A stretch of DNA of 64,000 bases from Boesenbergia rotunda (Eukaryota > Streptophyta > Magnoliopsida > Zingiberales > Zingiberaceae), in the NCBI GenBank assembly GCA_024364735.1, contig JAGFNQ010010065.1, positions 62,001-126,000 of the forward strand, given 5' to 3'. A program made the translations under genes and the position numbers. Below, piece by piece: positions 11,169-22,806 of the stretch. Every line of letters begins with the position of its first letter. The first letter of the stretch is position 1. Below the pieces are notes generated by a model. That model saw only the letters and a list, made by a program, of their open reading frames with translations, was not told the origin of the DNA and did not search any database.

Positions 11169-13400
11169 TGTTGGGACCGGGTGCATGTTGACATGGATAC
11201 GGGTTCGTAATTTTAAAATTTAATTACGTGCAGCGGAAGGTTTAGCATAAATAATTTCTCAAATTATTTTAACCACGTATCTAGCATGCAACCTTATGTT
11301 ATGGAGACATGATCATACATTTAAAATTTTGCAGAAAGTAAACTAATTTACTTAATACCTCGCGTAACTCGTAGAAAGGGACGAGATCCAACCGTAGCGT
11401 CCCTTGGAAGCTCCGCCTCTATTCATGTCCACGCCGAGTTCTTTTCGGGATGACTTCGCAAAGCCACGAGTTTCGTGCCGACAAGAACTACTAGATTCTC
11501 CAAAGTCACGACAAGAATATCAAGAGAGAGAGAGATGGAAAACTAACCACCAAACAAAAACGGAATCAAGATTCCGGGAGGAAGGAAGGAGTCGCGACCT
11601 GCTTCTTCTTCTTCTTCGGCACCTTCTTGGTGGAGGTGACTCACGGCAACCCTAGGGGAGCCCTCTAGGGCCGGCGCCTACTAGAGGAAGGAGAGGGAGA
11701 AATGGAGAGGAAGAGAGGCTAGGCAAGAATCCTTGATCTCTTGAATTAATTTCCAAGCCTTGCCTTTGTACCTTTATATAGTAGCCTCTTTATCGCCAAG
11801 TCTCCTTTTAACGGAATAAATTTTTCATAAGAAATTTATCTTATAAATTTTTCTATGAATTATTTCATTATGCCAAGTTTTTATTATAACTTAATTTATA
11901 ATAAAAACAACCATGTCTCCCATTTTATTATGGAATAAATTTTTACAAGAAATTTACTATATAAAATTTTCTTATCATGGAAAAATCAATTCATAATTGA
12001 TTTTATAAAATAAAATAAACCAATCCATGGTTCATTTTAATTTCCATAAAAAAGAATAAATTTCTATAAATTTCTTTATATAAATTTCTTTATCCATAAT
12101 TTTATAAAACAAATCACGCTCGATTTATTTTATAATTTAAACCAAACAATTTGGTTTCCCTTTTTATTGTGGCCGGCCAAACCAAAGAGGGTGGAGACCC
12201 TCTTTGGACGGCAAAATCCAAGCCGTCACCTTACGAATTAAACTCATTTAATTCGTCCAATAAGCCTTCAAAAGACTTAGCCATTTTAAGCTTCCGATGC
12301 GTCTCTGATAAATTCAGATTCGACTTATTTCTCTTGATCGGAAAATCTAATTTTCAACTCATTTTAAATCCCTCGGATTACTCGTAGTGCGTGTGACTAA
12401 ATAGGCTTTCGATTTATGTTGGCCGTCTATAATCAACCAATTATAGAACGATCATGAGTGACACCTAGTTGTACATCATGACCCCCAATTAATCGAAAGA
12501 TCAACGGTTGACCTCAGAAATAATTCTGAAACTCTTCAGCAGCTTTAATGAATCGTGCCTCATTCCCTTCACCATCTTATACCCACTTGGTTCAGGACAT
12601 GGTCTATGTGTGTCAGTCCCCACTAGGCTGACTACGTCACACCTAGCCCAAGTTATGTCTTTCTCGTCCAACGGATTCTAATTACTCTCATGTATCTGAG
12701 ATATTCATACTCAGATCATGTGATGCTCTGGCCAGAGGCTTCGAGTAATAATCCGACGATAGGCCTTGGGTATACATCTCCTCGCAAGGAGTGGTGAATC
12801 CTTTGTAGGCTGTTCAAACATCTTCGGGTACTTCGGCTTATACCCAACCATCCTGGGTCCACACCTCCATGGAGATGCTCGCTTAAGATGTCAAAGTATA
12901 AGTCTCCATGACCAAGATGACCTGAACACCGCAAGTCAAAGGAACATCGCACTTAACCTGCAGTAAGAACTTCACTGACATGTCTATATGTAGACTACCA
13001 TATGAAGTCTTACAGCCAGCCACTCCAATGAACTAGTTCCCTTAACTAGCATTCATGTTTATCTCCGGACATCCCAATGTCACCAGGCAGTGAGAATCAG
13101 CTGATTAGAGAATAACCCATGCTAGTCTCAACAGAATTGATAGTGTCCGTATTTATCAATTCATCGACTAGGGACAATTTCAATACTTCACAATTGCACA
13201 TGTAGAGATAATCACTAGTTGTGAATTCATCACAAATTCTCTCATGCTGTGAATTGTATTGCGGACATTCAGTAAATGAGTTTAAGATCCCAATCAAATA
13301 CATAAACATGTATACTCAAATAGTGAATATTCATTTATTAAAATAAATGATTATAATCATAAGGCGATTGCCTTAGGACACTTCTCTCACAATACTAACA
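11169..13400 (-). repeat. 5' LTR of Copia-1 (complete, 2232 bp)
   Basis: Minus strand runs from TGTTAGTATTG (13400) to GGTCCCAACA (11169), bounded by the primer site on one side and Gypsy gag sequence on the other. A TATA box (TATATAAAGG on the minus strand, about 11772-11780) is centrally placed. No credible host gene is inside. Confidence 0.92.
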
Positions 13401-14520
13401 GGGTTTGGAATAGACTGAGAAGGTAGCTGACTAGATCCTTGAGCTTGCATCTGACTGATGGTGGATGATATTTGTCTAATTTGTTGCTCTATGTTCTGAA
13501 TGGAAGCATCAGTCCTATTCTAATACTGTCTATAGTCTCCCTGATGCTACTGAAATTGAGTGTTAAATTGCTGAAAACTCCTCTCAGTTTGCTGCTGAAT
13601 CTGAGCGCTAAGCTGCTGAAAACTCCTCTCTTGTTGTTGCTGAAAATGAGTGAAAAATGGCTCTAAAGTGAGTGGAAGTTTCAGTTTTTGTTGCTGAACC
13701 GGTGGAACTCTTGGCGGAGATGGACTACTATAAAATCCTGGCGATCTCTAAACTGCAAGTGGCACAACAGGAAGTGGTAGCTGATAAGACTGCTGCTGAT
13801 GTGATGTTTCCCATACCTCAGATTAGGATGATCTCTCCAACCTGGATTGTAAGTATTGGACATGGGATCATAAGTCTGCTTGTATCCATAAGGCTGAGGT
13901 TGGAAAGGTTGAGGCTTAGACTGAAAAGCATTTGCTACCACCACTTGACTTGCAAGGTAAGATCCATCATCAACCTGCACCTGGGGGCATAAATCTGTAG
14001 GATGTGAGGTGCTACTGCAAAGTCAACAAACCCTCACTGCTTGGGCTACTTGAGCTGAAGGCTGCTGAGCAGTCTGATAAAGAGTCATCTGCCTAATGAG
14101 AGAAGTCAAATCCTGATGATTAACCTTCACCTCTTGAGCTTCCATATTCTGTCCTGTGATCTCATGTACTCCTTTAGGCACCAACGGACGACTTCCAAAC
14201 TATTGAGAATTTGCTGCCATAATAGAAATCAACTCTCTAGCTTCCTCAGGTGTCTTGTTTACTATGGCCCCTCCACTAGTGGCGTCCACCATACTCCTGT
14301 CCATGGAAAGAAGTCCCTCATAGAAGTATTGAATGAGTAGCTGCTCACTGATCTGATGGTGGGGACAGCTAGAACAAAGTTTCTTGAAGCGCTCCCAATA
14401 CTCATACAGTGTCTCTCCATAAATCTGCTAGATCCCACAGATACTCTTCCTAATGGCAGTAGTCCTTGAGGCTGGGAAGAATTTCTCCAAGAGAGCTTTC
14501 TTCATTTCGGCCCAAGAAGT
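13401..14520 (-). pseudogene. Gypsy-A gag, C-terminal part (Athila-like)
   Basis: Decayed minus-strand frames. The segment ending near 14428 encodes SWAEMKKALLEKFFPASRT and RKSICGI, nearly identical to gag of Gypsy-C (23268-23350). The segment at 13681-13980 encodes PMSNTYNPGWRDHPNLRYG, matching Gypsy-C around 23870-23930, followed towards 13440 by Gln-rich sequence. Frame changes and stops occur throughout. The right end joins 15968 across the solo LTR insertion. The left end is cut by Copia-1 at 13400. Confidence 0.85.
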
Positions 14521-14934
14521 TGTTGGATCGAGAAAACCGATAGAGGGGGGGGTGAATATCGGAAAACTTTCGGATTTGAGTAAGAGTAGGTACGCAGCGG
14601 AAATTAAAAAAACAAGACACAGAGACACAGTCGATTTACTTGGTTCGGAGCCTGTGTCGACTCCTACTCCAAGGCCCACGGTCGTTGACCGTTTACTTTG
14701 GGCAATTCTATATAGGCGCAAAAAGGTTTACAGAATTTAATTACAAAGATAAGTGCAGTAAATAATAAGAACGCTCTTCTTTACCGACGTCCAGAGTAGA
14801 TCAACTTTTTCGGAGCAGCGGGACGTCGTCGGCTCGAGTTGGAGAGTGTCCGGAGCAAGGCACGAGCGTAGAAGAGCTTTTTGGCGTTGAGAGAGTTGTT
14901 GTTTTGAAGCCTTGGTCGAAGGCCCTTTATATAG

Positions 14935-15265
14935 GGCCTGGGGGCGCCCGGGATGTCGGGGGCGCCCCCCACGTGGCCTCTGATCCGCAGAGCTCTCGGT
15001 CAGCGTCTATCCTCTGGAAACGCTTTGACCGGGGCGCCCGGAGCGCTCGGGGCGCCCGCATTGACTGGGTCAAAGTCCTATCTCCTTGGCTTCGAGGGGT
15101 TCGGGTTCGATGTTGCGCATGGGGGCGCCCGCAGCGCAGGGGGCACCCGGGAGCAGCGGGGGCGCCCGGGAGTACGGGGGCGCCCCGCCCAGCAGCTGTT
15201 CGAACCCTCTTTGCTTTGATTTGTTTTGTATGAACCTTGGGGGCGCCCGGGACACTCCGGGCGCC
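14935..15265. repeat. Cluster of GGGCGCCC palindromes in U3
   Basis: About eight GGGCGCCC or near-identical palindromes, many in pairs, just upstream (minus strand) of the TATA box. Equivalent to the cluster at 9360-9740. Confidence 0.85.
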
Positions 15266-15534
15266 ATACTCAGCCTTGCCTCTCTCCTTTGAGGCTTTCT
15301 GAGCTGCAGACACACATTCCTTCGGTCCTGCATCCAGGGTTAGTCCAAAACACAATAATAATAATTTATTAGATTTATACAACCTTAGCTGTCTTGGTTC
15401 TGACTTTGGTCTCCATAATGGAGCCCTAGGTCGAACCGACGCCTACTGTTCCCTCGACGGGGAACGCGTCCTCACCTACTCCTCTCGGGAGAATTTACCT
15501 GATGCCAACCGTTCCTCTGGTTGGACTTTTGCCT

Positions 15535-15868
15535 GACGGTCCTTTGTCAGGTCTTGGATGCCGAGCTGCCCTTCGCCCGGTGCCTAGCTGTCCTTCGCTA
15601 GGGCTTTGTTTCCTGGCAGCCCTTCGCCAGGTGCTTAGCAGCCCTTCGCTAGGACTTGGTTTCCTGGCAGCCCTTCGCCAGGTGCCTAGCAGCCCTTCGC
15701 TAGGACTTTGTTTCCTGGCAGCCCTTCGCCAGGTGCCTAGCAGCCTTTCGCTAGGACTTGGTTTCCTGGCAGCCCTTCGCCAGGTGCCTAGCAGCCCTTC
15801 GCTAGGACTTGGTTTCCTGGCAGCCCTTCGCCAGGTGCCTAGCAGCCCTTCGCTAGGACTTTGTTTCT
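15535..15868. repeat. U3 tandem array, about six ~58-bp units
   Basis: Units combine ctggcagcccttcgccagg and cctagcagcccttcgctagg, each a short hairpin, separated by acttggttt or actttgttt. The long open frames on both strands are repeat artefacts. Confidence 0.88.
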
Positions 15869-15967
15869 GCACACTCAAGTAACAACATTAGATCACAAAT
15901 AACACTTAACTTTGAATCCTTTGCCAATATCAAAACAAGGTTCGATATGGTGCTTCCTGCACCAACA

Positions 15968-16392
15968 GAAGTAACTAAAGCATGTGGTAAGGTGTACCAC
16001 CAGTCCTTTGCTCCATCCATAATTGAAAATGGAAAAGCTCTCAAGTTGATGTCCTCTTCAACAATACCATGTGGCTTCATAGTGGAGCATACTGTGTGGA
16101 ACTCCTAGAGATGTCTAGTGGGGTCCTCGCCAGCTAAGCCATGAATGAGTTCGGACCGTAGCTCAAAATCAACCTCCAACTCAGGGTACTGGATGCACTG
16201 AAAAGCCATGTCTGGTGCTGAAAGCTCCCTCATGGTTCTATTGTTCGCCATCTGGAATTCTGACAAAGAGTTGCTACTGGTAGAAAGTCTAGAAATCTCT
16301 AGCTGAGCTCTCCTCTGTGCGTGGAAGGTTCTCTCTATATCAGGATCAAAATCAGCTAAGCTGGAGTAGGAAGACCTGGTCATGCACTGCAC
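15968..16392 (-). pseudogene. Gypsy-A gag, N-terminal part
   Basis: Two minus-strand segments. The first, starting at 16392, encodes MTRSSYSSLADFDPDIERTF and PDMAFQ; Gypsy-C has MTRSLGGDLEDFDPEIERTF at the same place. The second (15973-16080) encodes INLRAFPFSIMDGAKDWWYT, matching the Gypsy-C gag core. A break lies between them near 16090. This is the retrotransposon gag domain of an Athila-like element. It follows the primer site with a short leader. Confidence 0.87.
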
Positions 16393-16484
16393 ACCAAATG
16401 AAGGGAATTAGTGAGATGCAAGAAAATAATCAGAAAATTCAAAATTATTGCAAGACCTAAAATTAAACAAACATCATAGAAGAA

Positions 16485-16502
16485 TCCCCGGCAACGGCGC
16501 CA
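16485..16502 (-). promoter_or_regulatory. Primer binding site of Gypsy-A
   Basis: Minus strand TGGCGCCGTTGCCGGGGA, identical to the site at 22645-22662 in Gypsy-C. This sequence is typical of Athila-type elements, whose primer is usually given as tRNA-Asp. Confidence 0.88.
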
Positions 16503-16507
16503 AAATT

Positions 16508-17893
16508 TAATAACCAGTTTAGTCGCGCTACGGTTTCAATTAATTTTCTAGTTCAAGCAATTATGTAGTAATAGTTGAACCCGAATCGTCTCTCAAGGAC
16601 TCAATATGATGAATGCACTTTTTCGGTCTATAGAAAATAGTAAATTGCAGAAAAATGAAAGCTAGCTAAACAAAACATGTTTTCTTGGGTTTTGAGGATA
16701 ACAAAGCAATTAAACTTAGCTACCAACTTCCACCTAATAGCCTTAACTACTCGGAATTGAAGTATTAAGCTAACTAAATGTAGAGGACAACAAAAGAATA
16801 CTCACAAACAGGAAATTTCAGCAATGATTCATCTAAAACTCCTAACTAAAAGGCAATCAATTTCATCCTCAAGCACATGTTTGATAGGAGCAATTCAACA
16901 AGCACCTTGCATTCAAGTAGTAAAAGGTTGAAAACATGGAAAAATTTCTACAAAAGGTGAGCAGTAAAACTAGGAAACTAAGCTGGGAATTTGAAACTAA
17001 GCTGGAAATTTCTGTTCTAAGCTGGAAAATAAGTAGAAATTTGAAATCAATTGATAGGGGAATACAGATTGTGTTCTACAGCAAGTAAACAGGAAGAAGC
17101 AAGCAAAAGAAGGCTGAAAATTGTGGTCCGGTGGAGGAAATCTCTACTCCGATGAAGCTGATCGCTTTCCAGCCGGATTAGAAGATGGAATGGGTTGTGG
17201 AGTTGAAGAACCGAGCTTATCCAAGCTGCTAATCTCCAGAGGAACCGATCGAACAGTAGCCTCCTTCCTCCATAGCTCCTTCCTTGCGTTGGCTGTGTTC
17301 TTGCATCATCGCCTCCTCCTTGAGCCCTAGCTTCCTTTTTCTTCCCTAGCTCTTCTCTCCACCCTTGATTTTCCTTGATGAGTGGCCGAGATTACTTGCA
17401 GAAATTTCCATCAATTTCAGTGCTAGATCCAAGTGGAGGATTGTGATGTACAAGCTCTTCCGATCGCTCTGGACGGCTGTTGATCGGTCTCAGTGACCCC
17501 TGATCGGTCTGAATGCTCCCTGATCGATCTGGAGACTGATCAGGCACCTCCCTGATCGGTCTGAGGACCGGTCAGGGTCTAATCAGTAGCTGAAATTCTG
17601 AGTTCTTCTGTGCCATCTCCTTCTGATCGGTCACTGGACCGATCAGACTTTCCCTGATCGGATTGGAGACCGATCAGGGCACCAACAGAATGAAATTATA
17701 GTCTGATATTGTTCTTTATGGATCCATCTTAGCCCTTGATGTGCCCTTTTAATCCTTTGATGCACAAGCTGTCCAAAAATCAAATAGAATGAAATATGAG
17801 TGTAAAAATGTAGGAAAATTAATTAACTAATGAAAACGTACCCTATTAACAATTATGCATCATTCAATAAATAAATTCACACCTAGAGCCCCA
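16508..17893 (-). repeat. LTR between Gypsy-A and Gypsy-B (apparently shared)
   Basis: On its left is the Gypsy-A primer site. On its right is sequence that leads into a Gypsy pol 3' end in the same (minus) orientation. The left end is a decayed CA (minus ..GGTTATTA). The right end is uncertain: either 17893, next to a purine-rich AGTGGGGAAATT, or 17862, where the minus strand starts TGATGCATAATTG. At 17460-17690 it has a cluster of paired GATCGGTC/GACCGATC words. Confidence 0.6.
17460..17690. repeat. Cluster of GATCGGTC / GACCGATC inverted pairs
   Basis: Repeated ctgatcggtctg words facing gaccggtcagg or gaccgatcagg, a few bases to about 10 bp apart. A second, weaker cluster of the same words lies at 18225-18430, outside the LTR. 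Confidence 0.8.
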
Positions 17894-19870
17894 AATTTCC
17901 CCACTAATGGCACAAAANCAGAGGACTATTCCCTAACTCTCAAAACTCAATAATAGTGGAGTTCCACTCAAGAATCATTATGCTTCTTCACTATCATAAG
18001 CTTGCTCACCCCCTGATTTTCACCAAAAGAATGCATTTGACACGTACAATAAATAGAGCTTATTAATGGAGAAGATGAAACTGTAGGGAAAATAAACAAG
18101 AAGAAAATTTTGCTACTAAGTGAAGAATTTAGTGGGGCAAAGCAAAAGGAAACATTAGATGATAGAACTTGATGAATCAGTTAGCTTGCAGGTGAACTCA
18201 TCTTATCATCCCCATTTAAGCAAATGTCTCTGATCGGATTGAGTGTATTTGATCGGACTGATGAGAAACATTATGTTCTGCTCTGTTCTGTGCCACTTTG
18301 TTGATCGCTCAAGGGTCTGATCTAGCTGCCTTCTGAACAGTCTGGAGTGATACTGATCATTTTGGACTGATACTGATCGGTCTGAGTGACCGATCTGGCA
18401 CCTCTCTGATTGGTCTAGAGACTGATCAGAGCCTAAAAGCTACAGAACTCTAAAACTGTTTTCTAGTTTTGCTTCTTCCAATCACTAACTCACTTTTAAA
18501 TTCAATTGGCTCCTTGTTCACCACTTCAAATTCAGAAAAATAACCACTTCAGTAGCTCTTCCAAATATTTCTATCAGCTTTGAAGATTCCAAACTTGTAA
18601 AGTTTCTGCAAAGTTTATGATTCAGAAATTTCAACAAATTCTTCTCTTCTTATTCAGTTTTTCTTGCTAACTAAGCAGGCTTCTCAGGGAAATACAAAAC
18701 AGGTCAATGTCCTATAATAATGAAGGCATTTTCGTGTGCTCTTTTAATACAGCAACCCCAACTTATTTCTGGAATAATCCAATGCATGTACCAATAATCC
18801 AGATTTGCATCTACCAAAGACTTTCCACTCATCGAATTACTATCTTAACCCATTGTTTCTCATGAAACCACAACAACAGTAAGATAAGTGTATCTTCCCA
18901 AATTTACATGAAGTAAACCACCATAAACGATAAGAGCACAAACTATAGAGCTGTAACCATAACCACTGGTCCTACCGAGCTTTAGTGGCTGGGAGTTTCT
19001 AATAGTCTTCAGGAAAGCTTTAAAACATCAGAGTTTGCAACTTCCAGCTGCTTACAAAATCAAAGGATGACTCCGAGAACTTGAACTGCCTTCATTTCAT
19101 TTTATTTCATTTTTTTTCTTTTCCTTTTTTTTCTCTTTTCTATTTTGTTCTGTCCTATTTTTTTTCTCTGTTTTTTTTCTTTCTCTTTTTTTTCTCGAAT
19201 GTAAATGAGCATACTGCATCATTCTTGGAGTCTACCTTGCCTTTAGCTTTGAAGCTTTCAAATTCCTCAATTCACAGCTCCATTCCTTGAGTTGTTCACT
19301 GTCATTATGTCGAAATCGAACCAATTGCATCCACGGTCAATTTCTTTTCCCCCACACCTAAGATTTTGTCCATCTCAAGCAACTAATTCATCAAGTTCTT
19401 CACCAACTTAGAGGAAAAGAAATAGGGCAAAAATAACCAGAGAAGTGGATAATTGTGCAAATGAAAGGAAGGTTGACAAAGATCATGATGAATAACTTTA
19501 CCATTCCATGTATCATATGCCCCTATGATTCCAAAAAGGAAATGAGCAAGTTCTAAAGTTCCGAAGCATGAATGTTCATCACACATAAAATAATCTATGG
19601 TAGGCAAAAAGTGGTCCTCTCTAGGAACAATAGTAATCATGCTCAATCCAATATTAGAATCCTTCACCAACCAACAACTAGATGCAAGTTGAGAATTAAC
19701 TAAGTCATGATATCCATGTCTCAATGATCTAAATAATTTTTTTTCACTTTATGATTCCTCTAATGCATAGAAAAACTTAAGAGAAGTGCTACTTGCAACT
19801 AACAAAGCAAATTGTGAGAAAATCAAAATGTATGTACAGAAAGGAAAAAAAACAAAGAACGGACTCCCCT
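17894..19870 (-). other. Gypsy-B 3' non-coding region
   Basis: No credible genes. Near 19344-19360 the minus strand carries AGGTGTGGGGGAAAAG after a block like that of Gypsy-C at 29371-29395 (GACGGACAAAGATTTAAGTG). After that both elements share a CATT..A.TCGA.AAA stretch. So this is the counterpart of the 3' non-coding region of Gypsy-C. A pyrimidine tract lies at 19085-19195, and one unresolved base (N) at 17918. The second GATCGGTC cluster is at 18225-18430. Confidence 0.65.
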
Positions 19871-20348
19871 CTAAGTCGGATAGATCGCATGGTACAAGTC
19901 CACACTCTCCATTCTTATTCCCTCCATGCCCTCATGGTAATACTTCAATTGATGTCCATTCACCTTGAAGGTGGTGCCCGCCATGTCCTGTATCTCAATA
20001 ACACCAAAGGGAAACACATTAGTAACAACAAAAGGATCTTCCCACCTAGACTTCAACTTACCTAGATACCAATTGAGTCTAGATCTAAACAAAAGCACCT
20101 TCTCTCCCACATGAAACTCGTTCCTCAAAATGTTCTTATCATGTAAAGTCTTGGTCTTTTCTTTGTAAATGCGTGAACTCTCATGGGCTTTCAATCTTAG
20201 TTCCTCGAGCTCTTATAGGTGCAACTTTCTTTCTTGCCCAGATTTTTCTAGGTCCATGTTGCAAGCTTTAACCGCCCAATAAGCCTTGTGTTCCACTTCC
20301 ACCGGTAGATGGCAAGCCTTACCATAAACAATCCTGTAGGGAGACATC
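19871..20348 (-). pseudogene. Gypsy-B pol, C-terminal end (integrase C-terminus)
   Basis: Minus strand encodes MSPYRIVYGKACHLPVEVE and KAYWAVKACN, then a stop near 20216. A 107-codon frame to 19871 follows: SRIYKEKTKTLHDKN, FHVGEKVLLFRSRL, VNGHQLKYYHE, ending YPT. This matches the last ~150 residues of the Gypsy-C pol frame, which also ends YPT. It is cut at 20348 by the 5' LTR of Gypsy-C. The upstream pol is not found on the far side of Gypsy-C. Confidence 0.9.
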
Positions 20349-22638
20349 TGATAAGCACCATTTTATTGATTATTTTAATTGCTAAATCCATGTTTGACCT
20401 ATGTTTTTATTGCTTAATTGTGAAATTGCCCTAGGTTTTAGAACTTACTTTGGTTTTGGACTTAATTGTAAATTTGTATAAAATTGGATTATTTGGCCAC
20501 TAAATTCTTGATCTATTTTTGTAGGCATCAAAGGTTCAAGGATCTAGGGCATATTGGGTCAAACTTGAGTCGGAAGTGACCCGGATCGAATTATCAAGAT
20601 TATGATTTAATCTGGGCCGTCCGATTCAAGAGCGGCTAGATCTGAGCCATCCGGGATGATCTGAAGCAAAGCTAGGGTTAGGGTTGATCAAGCTCTATGA
20701 TCAAGATCTGAAGGTTTCATTCAAATCAGAGCTCAATCAACCGTTGGATCAAGCAAGGAGGGCTCTAGATCGTCCATTCATAGATTAAGTTGTTCTGGAC
20801 CATCCGTTGCACATCTGGAGGATCTGAGCTACCACGAGGTAGATCCTGACCCCAGATCATCATCATAAAAATTTAGATCAAATCAGAGCAAGATCAGCCG
20901 TTGGATCTCCTCCGATCAATCTAGGCCGTCCGTTAATAACTATTTAATCAAAAATTCCCGCAGCCTCTTCCTCGTCGCGTCTTCGCCGCAAAGCTCCAGT
21001 TCTTCGTGTTCTTCCTTGTTCTTCATTTCTTCTTCAATCCAAGGCGCGACCACCTCGATTCCTACTGAAATTCATCATCTGAATCCTTGGGAGGCAATCT
21101 CGATCCGAAATTCAACTCAAACTTCATCCGGACAGAGCTTGTTGAGGGTTTCGCATTCTCTGTGGTCCAGGAGCTTGAATCTCAGCTACACGGAAATTCA
21201 GATCACCTGAGCCACTTGTAGGGGTTCTCAAGTGAGCTCAGGTCGTCTCCAAATCTTCATCGCAGCTCGGCAAGTTGAGATTAAAGGGCTCGGATTGGAA
21301 TTTTCCCATTTGGAGCAGTTTGAGCAAAAATGATGGATTGAAGTTGTTTTCCACCGATTTGCTGAGCCTAGAGGTTCGAAGCCAGCTCTTGATTGACAAC
21401 CAAGAAGATTCTGAGCTCAAGAAGGGTCGAGGAGTAGTTTAGATCATTAATTTTCATGTTTTGTAGCTGAAATTTGATTCCTGCCGAATTCTGTTCTGTT
21501 TCTGAAATTTTTAGTTTTCAGCTGTCTTAGTTTGTAAGTTCTGAATTGTTTAGCTTAATTAGGATTTTAATCTTCGAGTTAAGTAAATTAGGAACTTGTT
21601 TAGTGATAGATTTAGTTAAATTTCAGTTTGCTTTAGCTTAATTTGTTGCGTGCCAAGTGTTCAGCCTGCGTGCCAATTCTGAATTCTGCACATCAGAATT
21701 TTCAGTCCTATTTCACTGGATTTGGTTAAGTAATTGCTAGTTAAGTTGCTTTGTGCCTAGATTAGTTATTTGTAATCAGTTTGTGTTAGCTAGATCAGCC
21801 TTTAATCTATTGCGAAAACAAGATCAGTAGCTAATCATTCAATTCTGCATCTGAAATTTTAGCCATTTAGTTTCTGAATTTTTTTTGCTTTTCAAGTTCT
21901 GATTCAGTTTCAATTCCTCACCTTAATCTTGTTAGTTCTCCTTAATACTTTGTTTCCTAATTGAACCAACCAACTTGAAAAGTGGAGCCGAAACATGCTG
22001 ATTTTTAAAGTTGGTGTTAGTTTGATACAAGGAGACTTCCTTTGCGTGCCAACTGCCTTGGATCCATTTGCATCGAATTTTAGCTTGCTTTTGTGGCATA
22101 GGATTGTGTTTGAGATCAATAAGCTTGAACACACTAAATTCTGAATTTTGTTGGCAGTGGTGGGTTCCAAAACATTGTAGCTAAGTTGAAGTTTGTTGCT
22201 TGTGTGATTGCTAATTTCCTTGCATTGATTTGTGTTAAGCTTGATTAATTCCGAAAACTTCATCACTGTTTTATTTCATTGTTCGCATTCCATTTTGTGT
22301 TTGAAATCAGAAACAGTTGCCAAAATTTTAAAAGTGCTTGAGTAGTTTCCATTGGTTGAGTTCTTAAGTGCCAATTTCTTGTTTAGTCCTAGTTTGTTTC
22401 TTTCATTTTCATTTTTTTCCATTTCTGATTGCAACCCAAACCAAATCATTTATTTGAAACCCAAAAACAAACGACACATAAACCAAGTTTGAATCAAACA
22501 CGACAACTAGCCCCGAGAAAAATACGACCTGTGGCCCTATATTACATTTTCAGATTTTGATTGTAAAAAGGGTTTCCAGTTATTCATTCACATTTAAATT
22601 TGAGGCCCACATTCGTGACACATAGATTGGGCCTATCA
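20349..22638 (+). repeat. 5' LTR of Gypsy-C
   Basis: Starts TGATAAGCACCATTTTATTG and ends GGGCCTATCA, 6 bp before the primer site. Matches 31999-34324 along its length with scattered substitutions and small indels. It contains many gatc-centred and ggccgtccg words at 20570-20940. No gene is inside. Confidence 0.92.
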
Positions 22639-22644
22639 AATTTT

Positions 22645-22662
22645 TGGCGCCGTTGCCGGGGA
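22645..22662 (+). promoter_or_regulatory. Primer binding site of Gypsy-C
   Basis: TGGCGCCGTTGCCGGGGA, six bases after the LTR end. Same site as in Gypsy-A. Confidence 0.92.
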
Positions 22663-22806
22663 TCTACTAGTTGACTTGTTTGATTTTTGCTTGTGCACTT
22701 ATTTCATATCATTCTTGACTTACTTTTGTGCTTATTGCTATATCTTTTGATTTGATTTTATTTGTTTTATCTCTTTACCCACTTTTACTGCGAGTTGTTT
22801 GATTTT

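Larger units (their letters stand above)
1..13400 (-). mobile_element. Copia-1: Ty1/Copia LTR retrotransposon, window-truncated, with two nested solo LTRs
   Basis: Minus-strand element. Its 5' LTR is 11169-13400 and the start of its 3' LTR is 1-518; these align without gaps (1-518 against 12883-13400) with about ten differences by eye. Between them, right to left, lie a tRNA-iMet primer site, a long leader, gag, protease, integrase, RT and RNase H, which is Copia order. Both LTR copies end on the plus strand in aatactaaca. The element interrupts the gag region of the Gypsy element that resumes at 13401. Its left target duplication lies outside the window, so the insertion cannot be checked by TSD. 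The lineage within Copia was not assigned. Confidence 0.93.
14521..15967 (-). mobile_element. SIRE-like solo LTR inserted in Gypsy-A gag
   Basis: Plus strand starts TGTTGGATCGAG and ends GCACCAACA, flanked by the 5-bp duplication GAAGT (14516-14520, 15968-15972). Removing it rejoins the Gypsy gag frame. It is the same family as 8659-10158 but inverted. The TATA box is on the minus strand (TATATAAAGG, about 14925-14934), within an interrupted GGCCCT..AGGGCC repeat. No element genes are inside its 1447 bp. Confidence 0.9.

Noticed and set aside
14904..15382. Several frames rich in Gly, Ala, Arg and Pro
   Set aside because: Caused by the GGGCGCCC-rich U3; open in several frames on both strands.
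15495..15882. Two overlapping 126-127-codon frames with a repeated motif
   Set aside because: Same explanation: U3 tandem array of the solo LTR, with no family similarity.
17918..17918. Unresolved base (N)
   Set aside because: An assembly ambiguity, not a biological signal.
19081..19290. Phe-rich frame resembling a membrane protein
   Set aside because: A poly-pyrimidine tract in Gypsy-B 3' sequence gives Phe, Leu and Ser codons.
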